NCBI GenBank assembly: GCA_017408185.1
Contig: JAFQVE010000574.1
Location: forward strand, 1 to 7,395
From: Oscillospiraceae bacterium
GTDB lineage: Bacteria; Bacillota_A; Clostridia; Oscillospirales; JAAYXM01
Direction: 5' to 3'
Length of the DNA stretch: 7,395 bases
The position numbers and the translations under genes were made by a program. This document shows, one piece after another, positions 1-5,602 of the stretch; the stretch's first letter is position 1; each line of letters opens with the position of its first letter. The notes beneath the pieces are model-generated. The model was not told the DNA's origin, did no database searches, and was given only the letters and a program-made list of their open reading frames with translations.

Positions 1-601
1 CAGGCAACAGATAAACCGCAGTGAGGTTGTGGAATACCGCAGTATTCTGGAGCAGGATAAGGAACTGCTTAAAATATTTGAAGCTACCTACGGCAAGATA
101 AAGGTGGATAAATATACTGCCTTTGACCCTGCAAAGAAAAAAGAAAAAAATGATACAAACAAGGTTATCAAATATGACAAAGACTTTCTCCTTGTGGACG
201 GTTACAATATCATCTTTGCCTGGGATGACCTTAAGGCTATTGCAAAGGAAGATATCAATGCCGCAAGGGAACGCCTTGTCAATATTCTCTGCAACTATCA
301 GGGATTTAAACGCTGCGAGGTGATTGTGGTATTTGACGCCTACAAGGTAAAGGGCAGCGTGGGCAGCATTGAACGATACCACAATATTACCATTGTATAT
401 ACAAAGGAAGCTGAAACTGCCGATATGTATATAGAAAAGGTTACGCATCAGATTGCCAGAAATCACCGTGTGCGTGTTGCCACCAGTGACGGACTGGAAC
501 AGGTGATTATTCTCGGGCACGGCGCTATGCGAATGTCCGCCTCAAATCTTAAGGAAGAAGTGACCGAGATTGAAAAGGCAATAAGAGAAATTATTGAGTA
601 G
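1..601 (+). CDS. NYN (YacP-like) domain protein, C-terminal part; probably the tail of a TetM-like translation GTPase fusion
   Basis: The reading frame is open to the left edge (first full codon at position 2), so the N-terminus lies outside the window. The GTG at 29 has no ribosome binding site and is not a credible start. The visible part holds a charged linker followed by a NYN domain, a PIN-like metal-dependent ribonuclease fold related to YacP/Rae1. Candidate acidic metal ligands are the Asp in LLVDGYN (codon at 197), in VVFDAYK (335), in AETADMY (422) and in ATSDGLEQ (488). From memory of the family, this arrangement, with the motif IFEATYGKIK before the linker, matches the C-terminus of clostridial TetM/EF-G-like ribosomal GTPases fused to NYN. 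The GTPase part is not visible, so that is inference. Rae1/YacP proteins cut mRNA in the ribosomal A site, which would suit a ribosome-binding partner domain. The gene ends in TAG at 599-601 and is followed 41 nt later by a small membrane protein gene. Confidence 0.78.
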   Translation, partial: RQQINRSEVVEYRSILEQDKELLKIFEATYGKIKVDKYTAFDPAKKKEKNDTNKVIKYDKDFLLVDGYNIIFAWDDLKAIAKEDINAARERLVNILCNYQGFKRCEVIVVFDAYKVKGSVGSIERYHNITIVYTKEAETADMYIEKVTHQIARNHRVRVATSDGLEQVIILGHGAMRMSASNLKEEVTEIEKAIREIIE

Positions 602-642
602 CGAAGGTTTGTACATCATATTCTGACGCAAGGAGACAAGCT

Positions 643-909
643 ATGGATTTTAATCTTTTAATAATAATTGCAGTTATACTGATTATTCCGCTGATTTTCG
701 GCATCTGTGCGCGGTTTGTACTGTGCAGATACAGATACGGCTGGTATGTTACAGTAATTGCGCTGATATGTACCCTTTCGGCATGGTATGTATACCTTAA
801 TCCGCCTGTATTGGGCAGCGAACTGTATGGTCTGCGGGCTGTACAGGCAAGCTGTTTTACCCTTGGTGCCCTTGCCGTCGGCATTATAAGCAGAAAACAT
901 AATATATAG
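643..909 (+). CDS. Small three-helix membrane protein, function unknown
   Basis: This 88-residue protein was not recognised as a named family. It has three likely membrane segments at about residues 4-22, 34-52 and 64-84. A basic loop (CRYRYG, around 28-33) and a basic end (SRKHNI) suggest where the cytoplasmic sides lie. It has no signal peptidase site, catalytic motif or metal-binding pattern. The ATG at 643 has a strong ribosome binding site, AAGGAG at 630-635, seven nt upstream. No promoter is evident in the 41-nt gap after the NYN gene, so the two are probably co-transcribed. A strong hairpin terminator follows at 916-970. The good ribosome binding site and position in an operon support a real gene. 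Its role cannot be read from the sequence. Confidence 0.75.
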   Translation: MDFNLLIIIAVILIIPLIFGICARFVLCRYRYGWYVTVIALICTLSAWYVYLNPPVLGSELYGLRAVQASCFTLGALAVGIISRKHNI

Positions 910-915
910 AAAGCA

Positions 916-971
916 AAAAGCGATGATTGAATATGTGACATACAGTCCGCATCAATCATCGCTTTTATTTT
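916..971 (+). terminator. Rho-independent terminator, probably bidirectional
   Basis: A 15-bp perfect stem pairs 916-930 (AAAAGCGATGATTGA) with 952-966, with a 21-nt loop. It is followed by a T-rich tract to about 971. The A-run on the left arm gives a U-tract on the other strand, so it could also stop leftward transcription. It closes the NYN and membrane-protein unit, which converges with the minus-strand tRNA operon. Confidence 0.85.
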
Positions 972-989
972 TGGTATAAAATGCTCACA

Positions 990-1028
990 AAAACTTAAAA
1001 GGTCTCAGGAAAAATCCTGAGACCTTTT
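990..1028 (-). terminator. Terminator of the tRNA operon
   Basis: A 14-bp perfect stem pairs 997-1010 with 1015-1028 around an AAAA loop (plus-strand reading). On the minus strand the hairpin is followed by TTTTAAGTTTTT, a good U-tract. It begins 2 nt beyond the encoded CCA end of tRNA-Cys, so it terminates the five-tRNA operon. Confidence 0.88.
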
Positions 1029-1029
1029 A

Positions 1030-1104
<75 letters not shown>

Positions 1105-1113
1105 ATATGAAAA

Positions 1114-1189
1114 TGGAGCGGGTTACGAGGCTCGAACTCGCTACCTCCACCTTGGCAAGGTGGCGCTCTACCAGATGAGCTAAACCCGC
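1114..1189 (-). tRNA. tRNA-Gly (anticodon GCC)
   Basis: Minus-strand cloverleaf with acceptor GCGGGTT/AACCCGC. The anticodon arm is CCACC-TTGCCAA-GGTGG, giving anticodon GCC, and the T loop is TTCGAGC. The discriminator is U73 and CCA is encoded at 1116-1114. It sits 9 nt upstream of tRNA-Cys in the transcript. Confidence 0.96.
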
Positions 1190-1204
1190 TTATTTGTTTT
1201 AATG

Positions 1205-1280
1205 TGGTGCCTCCGGTCGGAATCGAACCAACGACACGGGGATTTTCAGTCCCCTGCTCTACCGACTGAGCTACAGAGGC
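1205..1280 (-). tRNA. tRNA-Phe (anticodon GAA)
   Basis: Minus-strand cloverleaf with acceptor GCCTCTG/CGGAGGC, which includes a G-T wobble. The anticodon arm is GGGGA-CTGAAAA-TCCCC, giving GAA. The T arm has TTCGATT. The discriminator is A73 and CCA is encoded at 1207-1205. Confidence 0.96.
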
Positions 1281-1286
1281 AAAGAC

Positions 1287-1363
1287 TGGCGACCCGGATG
1301 GGGCTCGAACCCACGACCTCTAGCGTGACAGGCTAGCGTTCTAACCAACTGAACTACCGGGCC
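1287..1363 (-). tRNA. tRNA-Asp (anticodon GTC)
   Basis: Minus-strand cloverleaf with acceptor GGCCCGG/CCGGGTC, including a wobble pair. The anticodon arm is CTAGC-CTGTCAC-GCTAG, giving GTC. The discriminator is G73, the expected aspartate identity base, and CCA is encoded at 1289-1287. Only 5 nt separate it from tRNA-Val upstream and 6 nt from tRNA-Phe downstream, so release depends on RNA processing. Confidence 0.96.
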
Positions 1364-1368
1364 ATGTG

Positions 1369-1444
1369 TGGTGGGAACAACAGGGCTCGAACCTGTGACC
1401 CCCTGCTTGTAAGGCAGATGCTCTCCCAGCTGAGCTATGCTCCC
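1369..1444 (-). tRNA. tRNA-Val (anticodon TAC)
   Basis: Minus-strand cloverleaf with acceptor GGGAGCA/TGTTCCC. The anticodon loop is CTTACAA (TAC), flanked by TCTGC/GCAGG. The T arm is ACAGG-TTCGAGC-CCTGT. The discriminator is A73 and CCA is encoded at 1371-1369. It is the first tRNA of the operon, about 27 nt from the inferred transcription start. Confidence 0.95.
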
Positions 1445-1477
1445 ACAACTTTGTCGCCAGTCACACGCGACTTTAAT

Positions 1478-1506
1478 AGTATACTAAATTTTTTTCCAAA
1501 TGTCAA
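1478..1506 (-). promoter_or_regulatory. Near-consensus promoter of the tRNA operon
   Basis: On the minus strand, a perfect -35 TTGACA (1506-1501) is followed by a 17-nt spacer and a -10 TATACT (1483-1478). Upstream of the -35, from about 1507 to 1540, the DNA is rich in A and T runs, like an UP element of a stable-RNA promoter. The start is expected near 1471. The leader would then begin with a small hairpin, GTCGC (1471-1467) pairing with GCGAC (1457-1453). Confidence 0.88.
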
Positions 1507-1660
1507 GCAAAATTTTGAAAAAATTTTTCCATTTTTTTATTATTTCTGAAAAAGTTATATTTTCCTTGCAATTTGTCCGGAAATATGGTAAATTTATATT
1601 CAGATAATTTCACGCCAGGAAAAATTTTTTCAATTTTCCCCTTTACATTATATTTTATTA

Positions 1661-1689
1661 TTTACAAAAGAGAAAAAATGTATTAAAAT
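1661..1689 (+). promoter_or_regulatory. Likely promoter of the ireB unit
   Basis: A -35 TTTACA (1661-1666), a 17-nt spacer and a -10 TAAAAT (1684-1689) give a start near 1696, about 8 nt before the ribosome binding site. The surrounding 1445-1719 stretch is very AT-rich and otherwise holds only the divergent tRNA promoter. Other AT-rich matches could be imagined, so confidence is moderate. Confidence 0.5.
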
Positions 1690-1719
1690 ATTATCATGGA
1701 AACAAGGAGGGATGAACAG

Positions 1720-1965
1720 ATGTTTGACAACACACAAAAGTTCGTCTTAAAAAAAGATCAGGACGATGAGATGAAATTCATCCTGACAGAAATCTATGAC
1801 GCACTGAAAAGTAAAGGCTACAACCCCATAAGTCAGATTGTCGGATATATCCTTTCGGAAGACCCGACATACATCACAAACCACAACAATGCACGCAGTC
1901 TTGTACGTAAGCTTGACCGCGACGAGCTTCTCCACACACTCGTCCGTCATTACTTATCGGATTGA
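1720..1965 (+). CDS. ireB: IreB-family regulatory phosphoprotein (UPF0297)
   Basis: This 81-residue protein carries the UPF0297/IreB signature: a [21 protein letters not shown] block at about residues 33-53, then [26 protein letters not shown] to the end. IreB in Enterococcus faecalis is a small dimeric protein phosphorylated on N-terminal threonines by the Ser/Thr kinase IreK. It limits intrinsic cephalosporin resistance. The phosphorylated threonines there lie in the first few residues; here only Thr5 is in that position, so the regulation may differ. The start at 1720 is chosen because AAGGAGG at 1704-1710 lies 9 nt before it. An in-frame ATG at 1696 lies upstream of that site and is rejected. 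In many Firmicutes this gene is followed by ruvX and a DUF1292 gene. Here an unrelated small gene and a terminator follow instead. Confidence 0.9.
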   Translation: MFDNTQKFVLKKDQDDEMKFILTEIYDALKSKGYNPISQIVGYILSEDPTYITNHNNARSLVRKLDRDELLHTLVRHYLSD

Positions 1966-2000
1966 GACGGCGGATATGATTTTAATTCAGGAGGATAACC

Positions 2001-2300
2001 ATGGCATCAGCAAAAAAGGAAGAAAAGCTACTGACATACAAAGGACGCGCACTTACAAGAAAGGATAAGGTTCTCTATTATGGCAGCATGGCGGATAAGT
2101 ACATTATAATGCTTCAAGTAACCGACGACAAAGACCTGGAGGATATCAAGCTTGCAACCCGGGTTTCGCTTCAGCTTCAGCTTACTGACCCGACGATAAA
2201 ATCAAAGGACAGAATAGTGAAGAAAACCGAAACGGACGGACTTTATCAGGCAATGGATATTGCTGCAATCTGGCTTGAGCGCGCACTCAAAGACGCATAA
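2001..2300 (+). CDS. Conserved-looking small cytoplasmic protein next to ireB, function unknown
   Basis: This 99-residue protein has no membrane segment and no signal peptide. It begins with a lysine-rich stretch (ASAKKEEKLL) and then KGRALTRKDKVLYYGSMADKYIIMLQV. It is rich in charged residues and mixed alpha/beta in character, ending in a probable amphipathic helix (YQAMDIAAIWLERAL, about residues 82-96). I have an impression of similar proteins beside ireB in Ruminococcaceae-type genomes, but know no assigned function or characterised domain. AGGAGG at 1989-1994, 6 nt before the ATG, is a strong ribosome binding site. The 35-nt gap after ireB contains no promoter or terminator, so the two are co-transcribed. 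The terminator at 2314-2341 ends the unit. The steady co-occurrence, if confirmed, would suggest a link to IreB or Ser/Thr kinase signalling. That is inference only. Confidence 0.82.
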   Translation: MASAKKEEKLLTYKGRALTRKDKVLYYGSMADKYIIMLQVTDDKDLEDIKLATRVSLQLQLTDPTIKSKDRIVKKTETDGLYQAMDIAAIWLERALKDA

Positions 2301-2313
2301 TCTGCAAGATCGT

Positions 2314-2341
2314 TACCCGCGGAAATTCCGCGGGTATTTTT
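2314..2341 (+). terminator. Rho-independent terminator after the ireB unit
   Basis: TACCCGCGG (2314-2322) pairs perfectly with CCGCGGGTA (2328-2336) around a 5-nt loop. It is followed by TTTTT at 2337-2341. The GC-rich 9-bp stem makes this a strong intrinsic terminator. Confidence 0.92.
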
Positions 2342-2393
2342 ATATTTGTACATATTATAATAAATTTCGACAAAACTTTGTATATTATGTCAA

Positions 2394-2423
2394 TTGAAAT
2401 ATACCCGCTTATCGTGGTAACAT
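2394..2423 (+). promoter_or_regulatory. Weak candidate promoter for the lysine riboswitch transcript
   Basis: TTGAAA at 2394-2399 and TAACAT at 2418-2423 are 18 nt apart and would start RNA near 2430, just before the aptamer. The -10 match is poor. A better-looking TATACT at 2423-2428 has no -35 partner at the right distance. A promoter must lie between 2342 and about 2435, but this choice is tentative. Confidence 0.3.
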
Positions 2424-2434
2424 ATACTTAATAT

Positions 2435-2674
2435 TTGCCACAAGGCAAGATAGAGGCGCATCAATCAAGAGTAACTGTGCTTTTTCAGGAAATACTGTAC
2501 AGTGAAAGGGACTGATGCCGAAGTGGTTTTCTTGTTGCCTGAAACAGGATACTGCTGGGACGGTGCACAATATGCACCGTACTGTCACGGATGTGGAGCG
2601 CTATCTTCAAGATTACGTAATTTTATGCGAGGTTGTGAAGCTGCGTTTTTGCGTCACAGCCTCTATATTTATTT
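2435..2674 (+). promoter_or_regulatory. Lysine riboswitch (L box) with terminator-type expression platform
   Basis: The aptamer spans about 2447-2607. P1 is AAGATAG (2447-2453) pairing with CTATCTT (2601-2607). Conserved L-box core elements appear in order: GATAGAGGCGC, AAGAGTA, GTGAAAGGG, GCCGAAG, GCTGGGAC, ACTGTCAC and TGGAGCGCTATC. CGGTGCA/TGCACCG forms a 7-bp local hairpin around 2561-2579. A short hairpin, TTGCC-ACAA-GGCAA, precedes P1. After the aptamer, GAGGTTGTGA (2629-2638) pairs with TCACAGCCTC (2654-2663), followed by a T-rich tract (2664-2674) just before the ribosome binding site: a likely terminator. CTTCA (2605-2609), overlapping the 3' side of P1, can pair with TGAAG (2636-2640) in the terminator's left arm. 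This suggests an antiterminator when lysine is absent. Known L boxes are OFF switches, so lysine should shut off the downstream transporter. Confidence 0.92.
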
Positions 2675-2688
2675 AAGGAGGGTGAATT

Positions 2689-4440
2689 ATGATTCACTTA
2701 AAAAAATCGCGTGTCCTCGCAATTCTCGCACTTGCGGTAATGCTTTTACTTACCGTATCACCTCTTGCTGTCGCTGCAGATATCGATCTTACCGATGCTG
2801 ATGTTGCATCAGAATATCTCGACAGCTACTCCGACAACGTCGGAAGCGATCCGGACTTCGGAGAGAACCTTGCCAAAGCACTTGAAACAAAGCGCGCCGA
2901 TATCCCGGCGTATTCGACATGGCTTTCTCTTCTCCCGCCGATCATCGCTATTGCCCTCGCCCTTATCACAAAAGAGGTTTACTCTTCCCTCTTTATCGGT
3001 ATAACGGCAGGCGCACTTATGTACGCAAACTTTAATTTTTCGGGAACAATTGACCATCTTTTCGTTGACGGCTTCATCTCGTCAATTGCAGATCCTTACA
3101 ACATAGGTATAATTATTTTCCTCGTTGTTCTCGGTACAATTGTTTCGCTTATGAACAAGTCGGGCGGCTCTGCTGCATTCGGACGCTGGGCATCAACTCA
3201 CATCAAATCCCGCTTTGGTGCACAGCTCGCAACAATAGCTCTTGGCGTTCTCATTTTCGTCGATGACTATTTCAACTGCCTTACTGTTGGTTCTGTTATG
3301 CGCCCGGTATGCGATAAGTTCAAGGTTTCTCGTTCAAAGCTGTCTTATCTTATAGATGCAACGGCCGCTCCGATATGCATCATTGCCCCGATTTCTTCTT
3401 GGGCAGCTGCCGTTGCGGGCTTTGTTTCCGAAGACCAGATAGGCGGCCTTGAGCTCTTTATCAAAGCTATTCCCTATAACTTCTATGCAATCCTTACCAT
3501 TGTAATGATGCTCACTCTCGTAGTACTGAAGTTTGATTACGGTCCGATGAAAAAGCATGAAGTGAGCGCACTGAAGCTTGACTCTATGCATGGCGATGTT
3601 TTCTCTGCCGATGAAAAAGAAATGCTCCGTCATATCGAAGATGCCGATACGAACAAAAACGGCAGTGTCTGGGATCTTGTTGCTCCGGTTGTTGTGCTTA
3701 TCATAGGATGCTTGCTTGGTCTTCTCTACTCCGGCGGTTTCTTCTCCGGCACAAGCTTTATTGACGCATTCTCCGGCGCAGACGCATCTGTTGGTCTTGT
3801 TTTGGGTGCATTTGCAGGACTTATTTTCTCTGTCATTTACTTTATGTGCAGACGCGTTCTCAAGTTCCGTGATTGTATGGATTCTCTCCCGGAAGGCTTT
3901 AAGGCAATGGTTCCCGCCATTATGATTCTCTGCTGCGCATGGACTCTTAAGGCTATGACAGACAGCCTTGGTGCAAAGATCTTCATCGCCGAGTTTGTCC
4001 GCATCAGCGCAAGCTCCTTTATCCCGCTCCTTCCCGCAATCGTATTTCTCATCGGTGTCGGTCTTTCCTTCTCAACGGGAACATCGTGGGGTACATTCGG
4101 CATTCTCATTCCGATTGTTCTCGCCATCTTCGGCGGCTCCATCAGCAACGAAATTGCCATTATCGCTATTTCCGCATGTATGGCAGGTGCTGTTTGCGGC
4201 GACCATTGCTCACCAATTTCGGATACCACAATTATGGCATCTGCAGGTGCGCAATGTGACCACTTAAATCACGTTTCAACGCAGTTGCCTTACGCAATGA
4301 CCGTTGCCGGCGTGTCCTTTGTTTCTTACCTCATCGCAGGCTTTGTAAAGAACGCCTGGATTTGCCTCCCGATTGCTATTGTTCTTATGGTTGCCACACT
4401 TTTAATCATCAAGGTAGCCACAAGCAAAAAAAGTGCATAA
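2689..4440 (+). CDS. NhaC-family Na+-coupled transporter, probable lysine permease (LysW-like)
   Basis: This 583-residue membrane protein belongs to the NhaC-type antiporter family. Family-like motifs include FVDDYFNCLTVGSVMRP (190-206), TAAPICIIAPISSWAAAV (225-242), FSTGTSWGTFGILIPI (461-476) and GAVCGDHCSPISDTTIMAS (500-518). About a dozen hydrophobic segments run from residue 78 to 575. A hydrophilic loop lies at about 284-327, and the protein ends in KSKK-like basic residues. The N-terminus (KKSRVLAILALAVMLLLTV...AVAA) resembles a signal peptide with a possible cleavage after residue 30. An acidic stretch of some 40 residues follows, expected outside the membrane. AAGGAGG at 2675-2681 sits 7 nt before the ATG. 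The substrate call comes from the lysine riboswitch directly upstream: riboswitch-controlled NhaC-family genes have been proposed as lysine transporters (LysW) by comparative genomics. Without that context it would be called only a Na+/H+ antiporter. It is a single-gene unit. Confidence 0.9.
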   Translation: MIHLKKSRVLAILALAVMLLLTVSPLAVAADIDLTDADVASEYLDSYSDNVGSDPDFGENLAKALETKRADIPAYSTWLSLLPPIIAIALALITKEVYSSLFIGITAGALMYANFNFSGTIDHLFVDGFISSIADPYNIGIIIFLVVLGTIVSLMNKSGGSAAFGRWASTHIKSRFGAQLATIALGVLIFVDDYFNCLTVGSVMRPVCDKFKVSRSKLSYLIDATAAPICIIAPISSWAAAVAGFVSEDQIGGLELFIKAIPYNFYAILTIVMMLTLVVLKFDYGPMKKHEVSALKLDSMHGDVFSADEKEMLRHIEDADTNKNGSVWDLVAPVVVLIIGCLLGLLYSGGFFSGTSFIDAFSGADASVGLVLGAFAGLIFSVIYFMCRRVLKFRDCMDSLPEGFKAMVPAIMILCCAWTLKAMTDSLGAKIFIAEFVRISASSFIPLLPAIVFLIGVGLSFSTGTSWGTFGILIPIVLAIFGGSISNEIAIIAISACMAGAVCGDHCSPISDTTIMASAGAQCDHLNHVSTQLPYAMTVAGVSFVSYLIAGFVKNAWICLPIAIVLMVATLLIIKVATSKKSA

Positions 4441-4454
4441 ATAAGCATTTTCAC

Positions 4455-4486
4455 AGGGTACGACAAAAAGCGTCGTGCCCTTTTTA
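4455..4486 (+). terminator. Rho-independent terminator after the transporter gene
   Basis: AGGGTACGAC (4455-4464) pairs with GTCGTGCCCT (4472-4481), with one G-U pair and a 7-nt loop. TTTTTA follows. It lies 15 nt after the stop codon. Confidence 0.92.
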
Positions 4487-4530
4487 TATACATATGCACA
4501 AAATGGTTTAAAAAAACAAGAAAAAAGACA

Positions 4531-4559
4531 AATACAAAGTCTAAAAAAAGTTGTATAAT
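4531..4559 (+). promoter_or_regulatory. Candidate promoter of the acetyl esterase gene
   Basis: A perfect -10 TATAAT at 4554-4559 has a weak -35 AATACA at 4531-4536, 17 nt upstream. The flanking DNA is A-rich. The start would be near 4566, giving a leader of about 35 nt. A second TATACT at 4569-4574 has no matching -35. Confidence 0.5.
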
Positions 4560-4600
4560 GTTAATGCTTATACTAATTTGTGATACGAGGAGAGTTTTCA

Positions 4601-5539
4601 ATGAACATTAATGAGCTGCTGCAATATAACGGAGCAAGCCCCTGTCCTGAGGATATTGATAAATACTGGGATGAAGCTGTTGCTGAGATGAAAGCAACAG
4701 CCCCTGACGTTGAGCTTATAAGGGTTTGGGATTTGCCAACCGTCGAATGCTTTGATATGTACTATACCGGTGTCGGCGGTGCGCGTATTCACGCAAAGCT
4801 TGCACGCCCCAAGAACATAACGAATCCGACAGGTGCGGTTATTATGTTCCACGGATATCACGTAAGATTTCCCGAGTGGCTCCGTCTTTTATTCTTTGCC
4901 GGACAAGGATTCTGCGTTGCTGCGATGGATTGCCGCGGTCAGGCGGGTCTTTCAGAAGATAATTCTTCATGCACAGGCACAACTGTTGAGGGACATATCA
5001 TCCGCGGTGCATTTGAGTCTGATCCCGGAAAGCTCCTTTACCGCAGTATTTTTCTTGATGCAGCGCAGCTTGCCGGAATTGTTGCCGATATGGATTGCGT
5101 TGACGAAAACCGGCTTTATACCTTTGGCGGTTCTCAGGGCGGTGCAATTTCCCTTGCCTGTGCTTCTCTCGAGCCGAGAATAAAGAAAACGTTCCCTTAC
5201 TGCCCGTTTTTGTGCGACTACAAAAAGGCATATGAGCTCGGCGGCGTTGCGTTTACAGAAATCGAACAGTATTTTGTACGCTCAGACCCGCGCCACGAAA
5301 CCGGAGATGCACTTTTTGAGAGACTGGGGTATATTGATATTCAAAACCTCGTTCACCGCTTAAAAGCGGATGTCAAAATGGCGGTAGGACTCAAGGATAC
5401 ATCCTGTCCCCCGCAAACTCAGTTTGCCATGTTCAACAAGATACCGACAAACAAGGAATACATACTTTATCCTGACTACGGACACGCAGATTACCCCGAG
5501 GTCTTTGACCTTGCTCTGCGCTGGTTCTTAGAGGAGTAA
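4601..5539 (+). CDS. Acetyl esterase, AXE1 / cephalosporin-C deacetylase family
   Basis: This 312-residue alpha/beta hydrolase of carbohydrate esterase family 7 type removes acetyl groups from acetylated xylo-oligosaccharides and, in characterised members, also from cephalosporin C. Family landmarks are FHGYHVRFPEW (83-93), MDCRGQAGLSED (109-120) and the nucleophile elbow GGSQGG with Ser178. The acid Asp266 is in GLKDTSCPP and the catalytic His295 in YGHADYPE, so the triad is complete. The length is close to that of Bacillus subtilis Cah (about 318 residues). There is no signal peptide, so it acts in the cytoplasm on imported acetylated sugars. The start at 4601 is chosen because GAGGAG at 4587-4592 lies 8 nt upstream. 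The GTG at 4580 precedes that site and is rejected. Upstream and downstream terminators show it is transcribed alone. No sugar transporter or glycosidase is beside it, so its natural substrate is unknown. Confidence 0.93.
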   Translation: MNINELLQYNGASPCPEDIDKYWDEAVAEMKATAPDVELIRVWDLPTVECFDMYYTGVGGARIHAKLARPKNITNPTGAVIMFHGYHVRFPEWLRLLFFAGQGFCVAAMDCRGQAGLSEDNSSCTGTTVEGHIIRGAFESDPGKLLYRSIFLDAAQLAGIVADMDCVDENRLYTFGGSQGGAISLACASLEPRIKKTFPYCPFLCDYKKAYELGGVAFTEIEQYFVRSDPRHETGDALFERLGYIDIQNLVHRLKADVKMAVGLKDTSCPPQTQFAMFNKIPTNKEYILYPDYGHADYPEVFDLALRWFLEE

Positions 5540-5602
5540 CAAAAGAAGCAGGTATGACACAAGCTCGCGTCATACCTGCTTCTTTTGTTACTGTTTTTAT
5601 TT
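5535..5602 (+). terminator. Bidirectional terminator with a 24-bp perfect stem, shared by axe1-type gene and hslO
   Basis: Positions 5535-5558 are the exact reverse complement of 5569-5592, with a 10-nt loop (ACAAGCTCGC). The left arm contains the esterase stop codon (5537-5539), and the right arm ends 5 nt before the hslO stop codon. The GC-rich core stem, starting GAAGCAGG, is flanked on each strand by an A-run before and TTTTGTT after, so it can terminate in both directions. On the plus strand a further GTTTTTATTTT extends into the hslO stop. Confidence 0.9.

Noticed and set aside
591..959. Minus-strand frame of 122 codons opposite the small membrane protein
   Set aside because: The plus-strand gene has an AAGGAG site and coherent membrane helices. 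The minus frame has no ribosome binding site and reads through the terminator.
1364..1549. Open frame of 61 codons with GGNNRARTCDPLLVRQMLSQLSYAP
   Set aside because: It is the reverse strand of tRNA-Val and part of its promoter. Peptides of this type are a well-known false annotation over tRNA genes.
1696..1719. ATG at 1696 as the start of ireB
   Set aside because: It lies before the AAGGAGG site at 1704-1710. The ATG at 1720 is properly spaced and matches the family length.
2502..2801. Open frame of 99 codons on the plus strand
   Set aside because: It overlaps the lysine riboswitch and the start of the transporter gene in another frame and has no ribosome binding site.
3837..4229. Minus-strand frame of 130 codons inside the transporter gene
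   Set aside because: It is antisense to conserved NhaC motifs and lacks any initiation signal.
4580..4600. GTG at 4580 as the start of the esterase
   Set aside because: It would translate through the GAGGAG ribosome binding site that serves the ATG at 4601, and family proteins align from the latter.
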